The notes under the pieces were generated by a model, which saw nothing but the letters and a program-made list of their open reading frames with translations, ran no database searches and was not told the DNA's origin. Both the position numbers and the translations under genes were made by a program. A stretch of 64,000 nt of DNA from Paenalcaligenes niemegkensis (lineage in GTDB: Bacteria; Pseudomonadota; Gammaproteobacteria; Burkholderiales; Burkholderiaceae_B), in NCBI RefSeq assembly GCF_022230885.1, contig NZ_JAKGCT010000005.1, positions 372,001-436,000 of the forward strand. Direction: 5' to 3'. Positions within the stretch are counted from its first letter, which is position 1. Each line of letters starts with the position of its first letter. Shown here piece by piece: positions 8,970 through 18,376 of the stretch.

Positions 8970-10262
8970 ATGAGTAATTCCAGCCCCGCGCCCCGCTTCA
9001 TTTTTCATCCAGAAGCACCCGACTCCCGTATTCCCCTTGCTGCTGTGGCAGGCGACCTGGTGTTTTACGGGGGAGGAGTGGCAGCACATCCCCTGAAAGG
9101 GGTGCCGGAGGGGATAAAAGCGTTCGACGGATATCCCAACCATTGGTCTCAGGTGAACCGCGAACTCTATTACATCTACGATGTGATGGCTCGCGTACAC
9201 GAGGACGCAGGCTCGAGCCTGCACCAGCTTTTAAAAATCAACAGTTGCCATACTGATGAGAAAGATGTCTACGAGGCTTTGCGTCTCCGTCCTGTTTTCT
9301 TTGGGAAAACACCGCCTCCGAGTACGCTGGTGTTGGCTCCGGAGCTGACGGTCCGTAGCGCTAAGGTAGCTGTGGATAGCATTGCCTTATTGACTAATAG
9401 TGCTCAGCCGCGGCAAGCATTGACTCAGTCTACCGATAATGCGCCTATGCCCCCTCATCAGAAAATATGGGGCGACACTATCTATTCAAAGGCCACTAAA
9501 GGGGGAGGGTTCATTTTCACATCCGGACGTACTAATAACGTTATCGGAGGCGCCTCAGACCATGTGCTTAAAGGCCATCCCGATTTGCCGTACCAATACG
9601 ATCACGCTGAATCCTCCTGTCGCCTTATGCTGGATTACTTATTAGACGTGCTGCAATCGTATGGGGCCAGCTTCTCCCATGTGGTTAAGGCGGAAATCCA
9701 TCTTAATGATATGAGCCAGATCGCCGCTATAGAGCGAGTTTGGAAAGATGTCTTCGCTGATGAGCCGCCTGCCAGAATATTTATTCCATCGACTTTTCCC
9801 ACTCCCTACAGCACTATCGAGATAGAGTTCATTGCTATTGATCCGAATGGGCCATGGAGCAAAACAACCTATCCGCTTATTCAGCACGGAAAGTCGCCGT
9901 TTTGCGAGCCTTTTGCAATTAAAGCCGGACCTTATTTGTTCTTTTCAGGTTTGTCCGCAACCGACTACGAGCATGGGCTAGCACCCGAAGCAAAGCTAAG
10001 CTCCGCCTTTCCGTTTCACGAGAACGCAGTCTACAAAGAACTGGCTTATATCAAGCAAACCCTAAAGAAGCATGTTGGGGATTTCACACCACTACGATGT
10101 AAGTTTATGAGTACAAGGCTAGAGGATTACGGTGCATTTCAAAACGCATGGGAGCGTGAGTTTTCCATAACCGCCCCTACCACTGCTTTTAAAACCTTAG
10201 GGCCTTTACCGATTCCGGACACCAGCTTTCAACTGGATCTAATTGGATGGCAACCGACGTAA
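8970..10262 (+). CDS. Three-module RidA/YjgF-family protein
   Basis: 430 aa, about three times a normal RidA subunit (~130 aa). The middle module is clearest (residues ~165-290): GGGFIFTSGRTNNVIGG, then SHVVKAEIHLNDMSQI, then the ligand arginine in PPARIFIPSTF and a terminal Glu in IEIEFIAID. Modules at ~15-140 and ~300-428 show the same layout with more divergence. RidA proteins are trimers that hydrolyse reactive enamines/imines to ketone and ammonia. A single-chain pseudo-trimer is plausible. As last gene of the operon, it may deaminate an imine made by the upstream enzymes. Confidence 0.75.
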   Translation: MSNSSPAPRFIFHPEAPDSRIPLAAVAGDLVFYGGGVAAHPLKGVPEGIKAFDGYPNHWSQVNRELYYIYDVMARVHEDAGSSLHQLLKINSCHTDEKDVYEALRLRPVFFGKTPPPSTLVLAPELTVRSAKVAVDSIALLTNSAQPRQALTQSTDNAPMPPHQKIWGDTIYSKATKGGGFIFTSGRTNNVIGGASDHVLKGHPDLPYQYDHAESSCRLMLDYLLDVLQSYGASFSHVVKAEIHLNDMSQIAAIERVWKDVFADEPPARIFIPSTFPTPYSTIEIEFIAIDPNGPWSKTTYPLIQHGKSPFCEPFAIKAGPYLFFSGLSATDYEHGLAPEAKLSSAFPFHENAVYKELAYIKQTLKKHVGDFTPLRCKFMSTRLEDYGAFQNAWEREFSITAPTTAFKTLGPLPIPDTSFQLDLIGWQPT

Positions 10263-10342
10263 TCAGTCGCTCATTGGTGTTGCGAAATCAGATAAAGCTT
10301 TAAGGAACTTGTTTTCCCCCTATCGATCTCCAAGCATCTTAA

Positions 10343-10526
10343 GTCCGTTCGCGCCGTTCCGCGCGAGCGCTTTCGGGGAGCGCCGCGACCCGTGCAAGAA
10401 GCAGGAAAAAGAGAGCGCTGTTCGAAGCGCGCAGCGCAAGTTCGCGAACGCCTGCTTCTTGCACGGGTCAAGGGCAGTGCGCAGCACCGCTCAACGCTAA
10501 GCGAGGGCGGAACGGCGCGAACGGAC
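10343..10526 (+). repeat. Structured repeat R1 (seven-copy family)
   Basis: 184 bp between convergent gene ends. The outer stem GTCCGTTCGCGCCGTTCCGC (10343-10362) pairs perfectly with 10507-10526. The inner stem GACCCGTGCAAGAAGCAGG (10387-10405) pairs perfectly with 10451-10469. Conserved linkers are CGGGGAGCGCCGCG on the left and AAGGGCAGTGCGCAGCACCG plus CTCAACGCTAAGC on the right. The apical core carries AGCGCTG, AAGCGCGCAGCGCAAG and the palindrome TTCGCGAA. R1 has the most divergent stems of the family. The rest of 10263-10582 holds no gene; a 12-bp palindrome CTGAGATCTCAG follows at 10534-10545. Confidence 0.9.
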
Positions 10527-10582
10527 GACAGCACTGAGATCTCAGCACGCAACAACAAGTCTGAAGCGCTGCTGTTATCCTA

Positions 10583-11620
10583 TCAAGACTTAGGGCTAGC
10601 CAGCCACCCCCGCATCAAGGCAAGAAACACACCCAACATGCCACCCAACACAATACCCAGCAACAAGATCAGTGCCTTTTTGGGCTTGATCGGATCTTCA
10701 GGCGGCACAGCCGCGCTATCAATGGTAGCTACAGTCAGCCGCTCGGGCTGCAAATTGACGGTTTTAAGTATGTCCAGCTTACGCAGCAACTCAGGCAACT
10801 TGTCAATGTAGGGATCATTATTCTGACGCGTCTGCAAAAGCTTCAGCTCTGACTCCAGGGCATTCGTACCCCGCAGATAAGTCGTCTCGCCAGTATAGGA
10901 AGTAATTAAATTACCGCTATCAGGAGGAGTCTCCAGACGTATGGCCTGTGCCAGCTGCAAGGCCTCTTGAATACGGGCAATCTGATGCGAGCGTTCCCGT
11001 TCTGCACTGGCACGCAAAGTCGAGACCTGAGTCTCCGTACTCTCTACGCGTACATTAACGGCACTGTCCAGCGTGTTAATGACTTCTTCGCGGCTACGGG
11101 CAATGGCCTGGTCTAAATACTTATTGGTCCAGTCGCTTATGGTAACCGGAGCTTCACCTTGTATTGCCACGGTGGCCAGATCAGACGTATTGGCTTTGGG
11201 CAGGGTGACCGTAAGAATCTTATTAAAACCTTTCCACAATCGCTCGCGCTCGGCTGGGGAAGGCTCGGGCTCAATCACCGGTAGGTATTCATTGTTAAAA
11301 AAGTCTAGCTTTAGGCTTGCCGAATTCAGGTGACGCAAAAATATTTGATAAGCCTGTTCGGGCGTAAGCTCTTTAAAGTCTTTATCAATTTGCGTGACAA
11401 TATTGTAGCTGGCCAGGTCAGCCGGTGTAGGGGGCAGGGTGAGTACTTCGGCCTCGTAAACGGGCGAACTTAAAAAAGCATAAGCAGCAGCCACAGCGGT
11501 AACAATGACCGTGCAAACCACAATTAGCACTTTTTGCTTCCATAATGTACAGGCGAGATCGCGCAAATCGATTTCGTCGGAGTTATTGTTCACATGGTAT
11601 TGCGCTCGGTCTTCAGACAC
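10583..11620 (-). CDS. Wzz/chain-length determinant family protein (copy 1)
   Basis: 345 aa. A cytoplasmic N-terminus is followed by a first membrane helix (~residues 33-53), a long periplasmic region with coiled-coil character (~175-230), then a proline-rich stretch (PEDPIKPKKA) and a second helix near 315-335. This is the Wzz/polysaccharide co-polymerase topology, which sets O-antigen or capsule chain length. About half its residues recur in the second copy at 22952-24012, including SGNLITSYTGET and YLRG. It stands alone, with no other polysaccharide gene adjacent. Repeat R1 lies just past its stop. Confidence 0.85.
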   Translation of the reverse strand: MSEDRAQYHVNNNSDEIDLRDLACTLWKQKVLIVVCTVIVTAVAAAYAFLSSPVYEAEVLTLPPTPADLASYNIVTQIDKDFKELTPEQAYQIFLRHLNSASLKLDFFNNEYLPVIEPEPSPAERERLWKGFNKILTVTLPKANTSDLATVAIQGEAPVTISDWTNKYLDQAIARSREEVINTLDSAVNVRVESTETQVSTLRASAERERSHQIARIQEALQLAQAIRLETPPDSGNLITSYTGETTYLRGTNALESELKLLQTRQNNDPYIDKLPELLRKLDILKTVNLQPERLTVATIDSAAVPPEDPIKPKKALILLLGIVLGGMLGVFLALMRGWLASPKS

Positions 11621-11706
11621 TCGGGCCTCTTTTTAACAGGGTTTAGCTCAGTCTTGAGTATATCGGGTGAGTATAAAGGCTAAAGGCGCAATATGATGAC
11701 TAGAAA

Positions 11707-11744
11707 TGACAAAGCTTGGCAGTCTGTGACGCCAAGCTTTGTCA
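11707..11744. terminator. Long hairpin between iclR-type gene and wzz copy 1
   Basis: TGACAAAGCTTGGC pairs perfectly with GCCAAGCTTTGTCA (14 bp, 10-nt loop). It lies downstream of the leftward IclR gene and upstream of wzz copy 1. No strong T-run follows on either strand, so termination is likely but not certain. Confidence 0.45.
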
Positions 11745-11822
11745 GAAAGCCGGTAAAAGTACCGTTATCTTGTGTGGCAAGATGGTGAAGCATCTCTTTA
11801 GCGCAAGCGAAACTCAGTTTTT

Positions 11823-12638
11823 CTACCAGATTTTATCGCTGCCTGACGAATCAGGACTTTGCGCAATGCGCCGTGAAATCGTTTGGCAGGCAGCCAGCAA
11901 AGGCTCGACGTAGGCCTCAATGGGGTCGCTTTTTTGCCTGAAGCGCAAGGTACTGACACTGATCGCGGCTACGGGACGATCGTTAGCGCCACGTATGACC
12001 GCTCCGAAGCAGTAGATGCCTGTTTCATTCTCTTCGTCGTCTACCGACCAGCCCTGTTGCGCGATTTGCTCAACCTGCTGATACAGGTGTTCAGCGCTGC
12101 TGACAGTATTGGCCGTGTACTGTGGAAAATCCAGGCCCCGGATTACGGCATCTCGCTCGGCTGCAGTCAGTGCGGCCAGGTAGGCTTTGCCCACTGAGCT
12201 TGAGTGCATGGATACATTTGAGCCTATATATGAGTCCATGCGTACAGCGCTGGGGCTTTCCAGTTTTTCTATATACACCATGTGCTTGTCGTTAGGCACG
12301 GCCAGATGCACGGTTTCGCTGGTGATGTCGCGCAGGTCTTTCAGGGCTTGAACCGAGGCAAGACGTAGTTCTGAACGGCCCCAGCTGCGGCTGGCAAGCT
12401 GTATAAGCCGAGGCCCTAGCTGGTAGGTGCCCCCGCGTAGTGACTCAACCAGCAGCCCTTCGGCCACCAGACCGGCCACAGTTCTGTACACCGTAGGCCG
12501 GGGATAGCCGCTAAGGCTGGCTAGTTCGGGTACAGACAGGGCTTCGGGGTTGTCCGAGACGATCTGCAGTAAATGCACAAACTTCGAGAATGCAGCAGTG
12601 CCTGTAACTTTGGCAGCAGCAGGGGTAGGTGTATTCAT
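11823..12638 (-). CDS. IclR family transcriptional regulator
   Basis: The ATG at 12638 (MNTPTPAAAK) is preferred over an upstream in-frame start at 12782, because the extra 48 residues overlap the SDR gene and look like read-through. The ~271-aa product has an N-terminal winged HTH (SVPELASLSGYPRPTVYRTVAGLVAEGLL, residues ~30-58) and an IclR effector domain with VHLAVPNDKHMVYIEKLES and SVGKAYLA. It probably regulates the operon in which it is the last gene. Confidence 0.88.
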   Translation of the reverse strand: MNTPTPAAAKVTGTAAFSKFVHLLQIVSDNPEALSVPELASLSGYPRPTVYRTVAGLVAEGLLVESLRGGTYQLGPRLIQLASRSWGRSELRLASVQALKDLRDITSETVHLAVPNDKHMVYIEKLESPSAVRMDSYIGSNVSMHSSSVGKAYLAALTAAERDAVIRGLDFPQYTANTVSSAEHLYQQVEQIAQQGWSVDDEENETGIYCFGAVIRGANDRPVAAISVSTLRFRQKSDPIEAYVEPLLAACQTISRRIAQSPDSSGSDKIW

Positions 12639-12712
12639 GAACTTAAAAAAGGCCTCTCTATAAAGACCATCCGGGCTGTATTCAGCCACGGATGGAATAA
12701 GCTTAATGTCGT

Positions 12713-13432
12713 TCAAGCGATAAGATAGCCGCCGTCTACAGGAAGTATAACGCCTGTCATAAAGGCCGCTGCGTCTGAGCATAGGAAGGCAACGGCTTTG
12801 GCCACGTCGTCGGGTGTGCCCCAGCGGCCTAGCGGTGTGCGATTCAAAATAGGCTCAGAACGTGCCGGATCATTTTGCAGTGCTACGGTCAGCGGAGTGG
12901 CAATCCAGCCAGGGGCGACAGCGTTTACGCGGATGCCGTCTTGTGCATAGGCCAGGGCCAGTGACTTGGTCAATTGCGCGACGCCACCCTTGCTGGCTGC
13001 ATAGGCTGGCACCAGCGAACCACCAAAGAAGCTCAGCATCGATGCCATATTGACGACTACGCCATTGCTTTGCTTGAGCAGCGGACGAGCGGCGCTGCAA
13101 ATACGCATAGTGCCGGTCAGGTTGACGTCGACGACCTGCTCAAATACATCAAGCTGATGTTCATCGCCGCGGCGAATAATCCCCGCGCAGTTGATCACAA
13201 AATTAAGAGTGTCTACGCCGTCGAACAGACGCTCTACGTCTTCAGCCTTGCTGACGTCGGCATGCTTGATCTTAACATCTGGTAACAGCGAGCCATCGCC
13301 ATTATCAATACCTACCGCCGTGACCTTTGCGCCAAGCTGTTGTAGATAGTTGGCAATACCAGCGCCGATGCCTTGAGTCGCACCGGTTACGAGTACATGT
13401 TTGCCTTGAAAAACGTTTGCTTCAAATGTCAT
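12713..13432 (-). CDS. Short-chain dehydrogenase/reductase
   Basis: 239 aa, classical SDR: nucleotide motif VTGATQGIGAGI (residues ~15-26), NCAGIIRR, catalytic Ser in NMASML, and YAASKGG holding the Tyr-x3-Lys pair. C-terminal DGGYLIA is typical of NAD(P)-dependent alcohol or hydroxy-acid dehydrogenases. It lies 36 bases downstream of tctA in the same leftward operon. The substrate is not deducible. Confidence 0.85.
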   Translation of the reverse strand: MTFEANVFQGKHVLVTGATQGIGAGIANYLQQLGAKVTAVGIDNGDGSLLPDVKIKHADVSKAEDVERLFDGVDTLNFVINCAGIIRRGDEHQLDVFEQVVDVNLTGTMRICSAARPLLKQSNGVVVNMASMLSFFGGSLVPAYAASKGGVAQLTKSLALAYAQDGIRVNAVAPGWIATPLTVALQNDPARSEPILNRTPLGRWGTPDDVAKAVAFLCSDAAAFMTGVILPVDGGYLIA

Positions 13433-13468
13433 AAGGATGTCTTGGTTAAATGCAGGGTAATTAAATAA

Positions 13469-14980
13469 TCAGGCGCTGGCTAAAACGACTTTTTTGCGGA
13501 TGAGCTTGCGAAGCGAGCCACCGAATATCAGCAAAGCCCAGATCAGCAGGGTGGCAAAGCCAAGCCACATGGCCGTGGGCCGATCAAAGAACATCCACAG
13601 GTCGCCATTCGCTTTAATCAGCGACTTCATGAAGTTTTCTTCAATAATGGGTCCCAGTATCAGTGCGAGAATCAGGGGTGCCGTCGGAAACTCATTTTTT
13701 TCAAGAAAGTAGGCGAGTACGCCCATGCCCATCATGATGCCCACGTCAAACAGCGAGTTGTTGGCTGAATAGGCGCCGACAATACAGAAGATCAAAATCA
13801 GGGGATAGAGCACGCTGCTGGGTACTGACAGCACTTTTCCTGCACAGCGTATGGCCACCCACCCAAGGGGGATCATCAGCAGGTTGGCAAGTACAAAAAC
13901 GATGTAGATGGAGTAGACCAGCGGCCCTTCAGTCGTAAAGACCATGGGACCGGGGGTAATGCCTTTCATCAGCAGCACACCGATGACGATCGCCGTGACC
14001 GTATCGCCTGGAATGCCGAACACCAGGGCAGGTACATAGGTACCGGTTAGCGAGGCATTGTTCGAGGCGCTGGCGGCAATAATTCCTTCAGTGTGGCCGG
14101 TGCCGTATTTTTCGGGTGTCTTGGAGAAACGCTTCGAGATGGCGTAGGCCACCCATGCGGCGATATCCGCACCGGCACCCGGTAAAATACCGACAATGGT
14201 GCCCACCGTGGTACCACCGGCGATGGAGCCTTTGTGTTCCTTGATGAGTTTTCCGGTGCCTTTAAAGACAGCACCCGGCTTTAACGGGGTGGTGACGGCT
14301 TGTGGTCCACTAAGCGTGGGGATTTTACGCAGCAGCTCGGCCACCGCAAAAATACCAACCATGGTGGGCAGGATCGCGATTCCTGCGGCCAGGTCCATGT
14401 TGCCGAAGGTAAGCCGTGGCATCCCCATCACGCTATCAATACCGACCATGGCAAACAGCAGCCCCAGGCCCAGCGAAATACAGCCTTTTAACGGCTTTCC
14501 GCGGGCAACCAGTACCGCGCTTGACAGGCCCAGCAGGGCTAGCCAGAAGTATTCGTCACTGGTGAAGCTCAATGACACCCGCGCCAATGCGGGTGCAAAC
14601 TGCGAAATCACCAGTACGGCGATAATTCCACCAATCACCGAGCAAAGCAGGTTCAAGCCCAGTATCTGGCCTGCGCGGCCTTTTTGGGCGATCAGGTAAG
14701 CATCATCGGTATAGGCCGCCGAGGCAGGAGTGCCCGGAATGCGCAGCAGCGCCGACGGGATATCGCCCGCGAATATAGTCATGACCGTCGCGGCAACAAT
14801 GGCCGAGATGGCCTGTACAGGACCCATGAAAAAGGTCAGAGGCACCAGCAACGCGGTTGCCATCGTCGAGGTCAGGCCCGGGATTGCTCCCATGAACAGG
14901 CCGAACAAGGACGCGCCTAGAATGGTTGCCAGTACGGGTATGCTAAATACCTGGTCTAAGGCATTGATAAAATCGAGCAT
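13469..14980 (-). CDS. tctA: Tripartite tricarboxylate transporter large permease (TctA)
   Basis: 503 aa, about eleven to twelve hydrophobic segments and the family hallmarks GAIPGLTSTMATALLVPLTF near residue 32 and GILPGAGADIAAW near residue 264. It works with TctB and the periplasmic TctC encoded immediately upstream to import a carboxylate at the expense of the ion gradient. Confidence 0.92.
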   Translation of the reverse strand: MLDFINALDQVFSIPVLATILGASLFGLFMGAIPGLTSTMATALLVPLTFFMGPVQAISAIVAATVMTIFAGDIPSALLRIPGTPASAAYTDDAYLIAQKGRAGQILGLNLLCSVIGGIIAVLVISQFAPALARVSLSFTSDEYFWLALLGLSSAVLVARGKPLKGCISLGLGLLFAMVGIDSVMGMPRLTFGNMDLAAGIAILPTMVGIFAVAELLRKIPTLSGPQAVTTPLKPGAVFKGTGKLIKEHKGSIAGGTTVGTIVGILPGAGADIAAWVAYAISKRFSKTPEKYGTGHTEGIIAASASNNASLTGTYVPALVFGIPGDTVTAIVIGVLLMKGITPGPMVFTTEGPLVYSIYIVFVLANLLMIPLGWVAIRCAGKVLSVPSSVLYPLILIFCIVGAYSANNSLFDVGIMMGMGVLAYFLEKNEFPTAPLILALILGPIIEENFMKSLIKANGDLWMFFDRPTAMWLGFATLLIWALLIFGGSLRKLIRKKVVLASA

Positions 14981-14992
14981 TATCGTGGTCTT

Positions 14993-15457
14993 CTAGAAAG
15001 AGAAAGTGGGCAGTGGAACTTGCAGGGCCTTGGCAAAAGCAAACCACATCACTGTGGTGGTGGCTGCGGCAACAATAAGGCCCAGCTTCCATCGTTTGCT
15101 TAACCAGGACACCATGACACCAACGATGGCGAAACATACGATGCTGAATCCCAACCACGGAGACAGCACCATATAAGCGGTGATGGCGACAGGCACTGAC
15201 AGCGCATACAGAAACTGCGTGCTTTTTTTCACGCCATCAGGGCTGGGTTTGTCTTGCTCCTGTCGGTTCTTGAAATCTTTGAAACCCGAAAACAACAATC
15301 CTAAAGACCCTAGAAACAGACCACATGCGATCAATGATGGGAAGGTTCCCGGGCCATATGACAGGCCGCCTATATGGGGTAGTGATTGTGCGTAGAGGTA
15401 TAGCGAGATACTTAAGACAGCCAGTATCGCCCCTGTAAACATGTCATTGATACGCAT
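14993..15457 (-). CDS. tctB: Tripartite tricarboxylate transporter small subunit (TctB)
   Basis: 154 aa with four hydrophobic segments (residues ~8-25, 40-58, 80-105, 115-140), the normal TctB size and topology. It lies between tctC (19 bases away) and tctA (12 bases away). Confidence 0.88.
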   Translation of the reverse strand: MRINDMFTGAILAVLSISLYLYAQSLPHIGGLSYGPGTFPSLIACGLFLGSLGLLFSGFKDFKNRQEQDKPSPDGVKKSTQFLYALSVPVAITAYMVLSPWLGFSIVCFAIVGVMVSWLSKRWKLGLIVAAATTTVMWFAFAKALQVPLPTFSF

Positions 15458-15476
15458 GGGTATTCCTTAATATCGT

Positions 15477-16449
15477 TTAGTTGGCCAAGCCAAGCTTCTC
15501 GATGAGTTCACCGCTCAGCTCATCAGATTTGGCCATCATGGCGCCAAAGTCTTCAGGGCTGCTCCATTTCACGCCAAAGCCGGTACGTGCCATGAATTCC
15601 AGAAACTCGTCGGATTCTGTGACTTTTTTAGCCGCTGCGGAAATAGCCTGTACTGCTTCGTCAGGCATGCCTTTAGGGCCGACCAGACCACGCCAGGTAC
15701 CTGCATCCAGAGGGCGGCCTGTGGCTTCGCCTATAGTCGGAATATCCGGGTATGCGCTGGAGCGCTCTTCGGTCATGACGGCAATGGTTTTAACCAGGCC
15801 GGCATCACGCATGGTTTTGCCTTCGGGAACCGACGAGGCTACGATCTGCACACCACCTGCAACCAGCTCCTGGAAACCGGGAGCTGCACCCTGGCTTGGC
15901 ACGACAACGACGTTTTTAGGATCTACGTCGTTAATGTTCAATGCCTGAGCCAAGGCCAGGTGATAGGCAGCACCCGCAGGGATACCCGACAGCTTGTAGG
16001 TGCCTACAGGGTTGTTGCGGATGTCATCGAACATAGCAGGTACAGAGTCCCACTCGCTTTTTGCACTAATGGTGATCGCCGCTGCGTCGAAGTTGACTTG
16101 CGCAATGGGTGTCATGTCTTTGTACGAAACCGGCGACGTTTTCATCCAGTGGTAAGAAGCCAGTTCGGCGGTGGCCAGACCAATGGTGTAGCCATCGGCT
16201 TTGGCACGGCTAATGGCAGTGTGGCCAATAACCCCGCCTGCACCCGCGCGGTTGATCACGTTGACGGGTTTGCCCAGCTCTTTTTCCAGGCCAGAGGCCA
16301 CGAAACGGGCGACGGCATCAGTACCGCCGCCTGCAGACCAGGGCACGATAAGCTGAATAGGGCGTTCGGGGTACGCGGCCAAGGCAGTGGTAGAAACAGC
16401 GGTACTGCTAAGTGCGACGGCAGCAGCAATTAAAACAGACTTTTTTCAT
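15477..16449 (-). CDS. tctC: Tripartite tricarboxylate substrate-binding protein (TctC/Bug), frameshifted start
   Basis: The mature part starts YPERPIQLIVPWSAGGGTDAVARF, typical of Bug proteins, and ends GVKWSSPEDFGAMMAK. The signal peptide lies in another frame. From the ATG at 16449, removing one A from a six-A run gives MKKSVLIAAAVALSS...ALAA joined to YPERP, a normal 323-aa preprotein. The frameshift is therefore probably a homopolymer insertion. It binds a carboxylate in the periplasm for TctAB. Confidence 0.88.
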
Positions 16450-16522
16450 GAGATATGTCTCCTGGAGGTCGTAACCCCGATGAACGGCTGGAAATAGCGG
16501 TCATCGGGGGGAATGACGAGCA

Positions 16523-17257
16523 CTAGTAAGTGGCTCTTCCGCCTGAAAGGTCAAAAACGGCACCCGTATTAAACGAGCAGGCTGCGGAGCAGAGCCACGC
16601 TGTCATTTCAGCGACTTCAGCAACCGAGCCCAATCGTTTCATGGGGCTTTTGTCGATCATGGTTTGCACATGGCTTGGCGACATTTGTTTCAGCAATTCC
16701 GTCTCGACTGCAGCCGGCGCAATCGCATTTACCAGCACATTGCTGCTGGCCAGCTCTTTGCCCAGTGACTTGGTCAAGGCCAGCACACCCGCTTTGGCAG
16801 CGCTGTAAGCCGAGGCATTGGGTGTGCCTTCTTTTCCGGCGAGTGAGGAAATGTTGACGATTCTGCCTTGCTTGGCCTCGTGCATATAAGGTGTGATTGC
16901 CCGGCATACGTTGAAAACGCCGACGAGGTTCACATCAATGATTTTCTGCCAGGTGTCCGGGCAATAGCGCCACAGTTCAGTCGTAGGGCCTGCAAAACCG
17001 GCATTATTGATCAGCATATCGATGCGACCGGTTTTCTGGTGCAGGTCTGCAGCAGCCGCTTCCAGCGCTGCTGCATCCGTCACATCTACCTGACAGGCCA
17101 GTGGGTCGTTGCCATCCGGAGCTAAATCCCAATTGGACACGATAGCGCCACAGGCTCTCAGGCGTTCTGCAATGGCGAAGCCGATGCCTGCACTGGCGCC
17201 CGTAACGACGGCGACCTGATCAGAAAAATCGTATTGCACAGGAAAGGCGCTGCTCAT
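16523..17257 (-). CDS. Short-chain dehydrogenase/reductase
   Basis: 244 aa, classical SDR: VTGASAGIGFAIAERL, NNAGFAG, catalytic Ser in NISSLAG, YSAAKAG (Tyr-x3-Lys), C-terminal DLSGGRATY. Its start overlaps the end of the cupin gene (TAATG), so the two are translationally coupled and probably act in succession. It is distinct from the other SDR of this operon; together they could oxidise two hydroxyl groups of the imported substrate. Confidence 0.86.
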   Translation of the reverse strand: MSSAFPVQYDFSDQVAVVTGASAGIGFAIAERLRACGAIVSNWDLAPDGNDPLACQVDVTDAAALEAAAADLHQKTGRIDMLINNAGFAGPTTELWRYCPDTWQKIIDVNLVGVFNVCRAITPYMHEAKQGRIVNISSLAGKEGTPNASAYSAAKAGVLALTKSLGKELASSNVLVNAIAPAAVETELLKQMSPSHVQTMIDKSPMKRLGSVAEVAEMTAWLCSAACSFNTGAVFDLSGGRATY

Positions 17258-17783
17258 TATCGGATGAACTGATCAACGTAGTCTTCGCCCAAACCGACGG
17301 CGGTGTAATGCGCACGGCACATGTCGATTTTGGTGAACACGTCCTCAAAGCCAGTACCTTTGCCCCAAGGGTCGGTGTAGTACATCAAGCCGTTTACGGT
17401 GAAGTAGGTGATCATTTCCTCTACATCTTCAGGCACGTATAGCGTGTGTGTTTCGCCTGGAGGCTCGTAGACGTAGCTGCCTTCAGTTGCTTCCCAGTCG
17501 TGTTCCAGGTAGCGCCAGCGGCCTTTCAGTACAAAGCCGTGTACGGCTTGCGGGTGACGGTGACGGCTCAGCACGCCGGTTTTTCTGACGCGCAGTAAAT
17601 TCGTCCAGTAGCCTTGGCTGGCGTTCAGACAGAGGGGCGGAACCAGACGTTCTCGGCCTGAGGCACCCAAACGCGCTCATCTTCCGGAATCGCATTGGGA
17701 ATCACGATTTCAGGCGACGCCTCTTTGGGGTTGGGATATTGGTAAGGAGTAAGCGGATTGTGCTCGGTTGTAGTATCTGTCAT
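17257..17783 (-). CDS. Cupin of the 2,4'-dihydroxyacetophenone dioxygenase family, frameshifted
   Basis: The ATG at 17783 opens MTDTTTEHNPLTPYQYPNP. The frame moves near 17638, where one extra C in a CCCC run joins ENVWFRP to LCLNASQGYWTNLL, giving ~175 aa. A cupin metal site is visible: RHRHPQAVHGFVLKGRW supplies His ligands, GETHTL another. The family cleaves 2,4'-dihydroxyacetophenone to 4-hydroxybenzoate and formate, but many members have unknown substrates. It is the first gene of the leftward tct operon. Confidence 0.75.
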
Positions 17784-18158
17784 TAGGCTGTCCACAGTAT
17801 GGTCAATTAGTTCGTAGTGTGGATTGCATTGTAGTTTTGTTTTTTAGCCTTTCGTTACTAGGGTTTTCCCTTTATTTGAGGCGCCAAGCAAACTTTAGCC
17901 CAAAAAGATTTTGTTTTTAAAAATCCTTATGAGCCAATGGTTTAGGGAGGTGATTTGTTGAGAGCCTTTGTGGGCAAAGTTTTGATGGTTGATGGCTGAA
18001 GCAAGAGTCATGCGTGCAAATTGCCCGTTGACGTTGCCTCATTATTTTGAGGTGGGTGCCTGATTTTCAGAGGAAATGGGCCTGTCAGCATTTGTTGAAA
18101 GAACTTTTAATTGAAAATCCTTGAATGCTTTCGCAGTGTGCCGCAGTACGCTGAGACC

Positions 18159-18346
18159 GCGTCTTCTTGTCCTTCTCCGTGCGAGCGCATCGGGGAGCGC
18201 CGCGAACAGTGAGTAAAGCAGGAAAAAAGTGAGCGCTGTCCGAAGCGCGCAGCGCAAGTTCGCGAACGCCTGCTTTACTCACTGTTCAAGGGCAGTGCGC
18301 AGCACCGCTCAACGCTAAGCGAGTGCGGAGAAGGACAAGAAGACGC
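18159..18346 (+). repeat. Structured repeat R2
   Basis: 188 bp. The outer stem GCGTCTTCTTGTCCTTCTCCG (18159-18179) pairs perfectly with 18326-18346. The inner stem GAACAGTGAGTAAAGCAGG (18204-18222) pairs perfectly with 18269-18287. Linkers GCATCGGGGAGCGCCGCG and AAGGGCAGTGCGCAGCACCG and the apical core are conserved. It sits between the cupin operon start (17783) and the end of the DUF2817 gene. Nothing else but AT-rich promoter-like DNA is seen in 17784-18158. Confidence 0.9.
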
Positions 18347-18376
18347 CCCTATTGAGGCGCTTTCCGTCTCAATATG

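Noticed and set aside
10243..10811. Overlapping ORFs inside R1, and similar ones inside R2-R7, sharing peptides such as SAVRSAQRKFANACF
   Set aside because: They are translations of the repeat itself. They appear on both strands, their ends vary with the flanks, and they lack ribosome sites. The shared peptide reflects DNA conservation, not a gene family.
11823..12782. Longer IclR protein starting at 12782
   Set aside because: The extra N-terminus overlaps the SDR gene and has no IclR similarity; the ATG at 12638 fits the family length.
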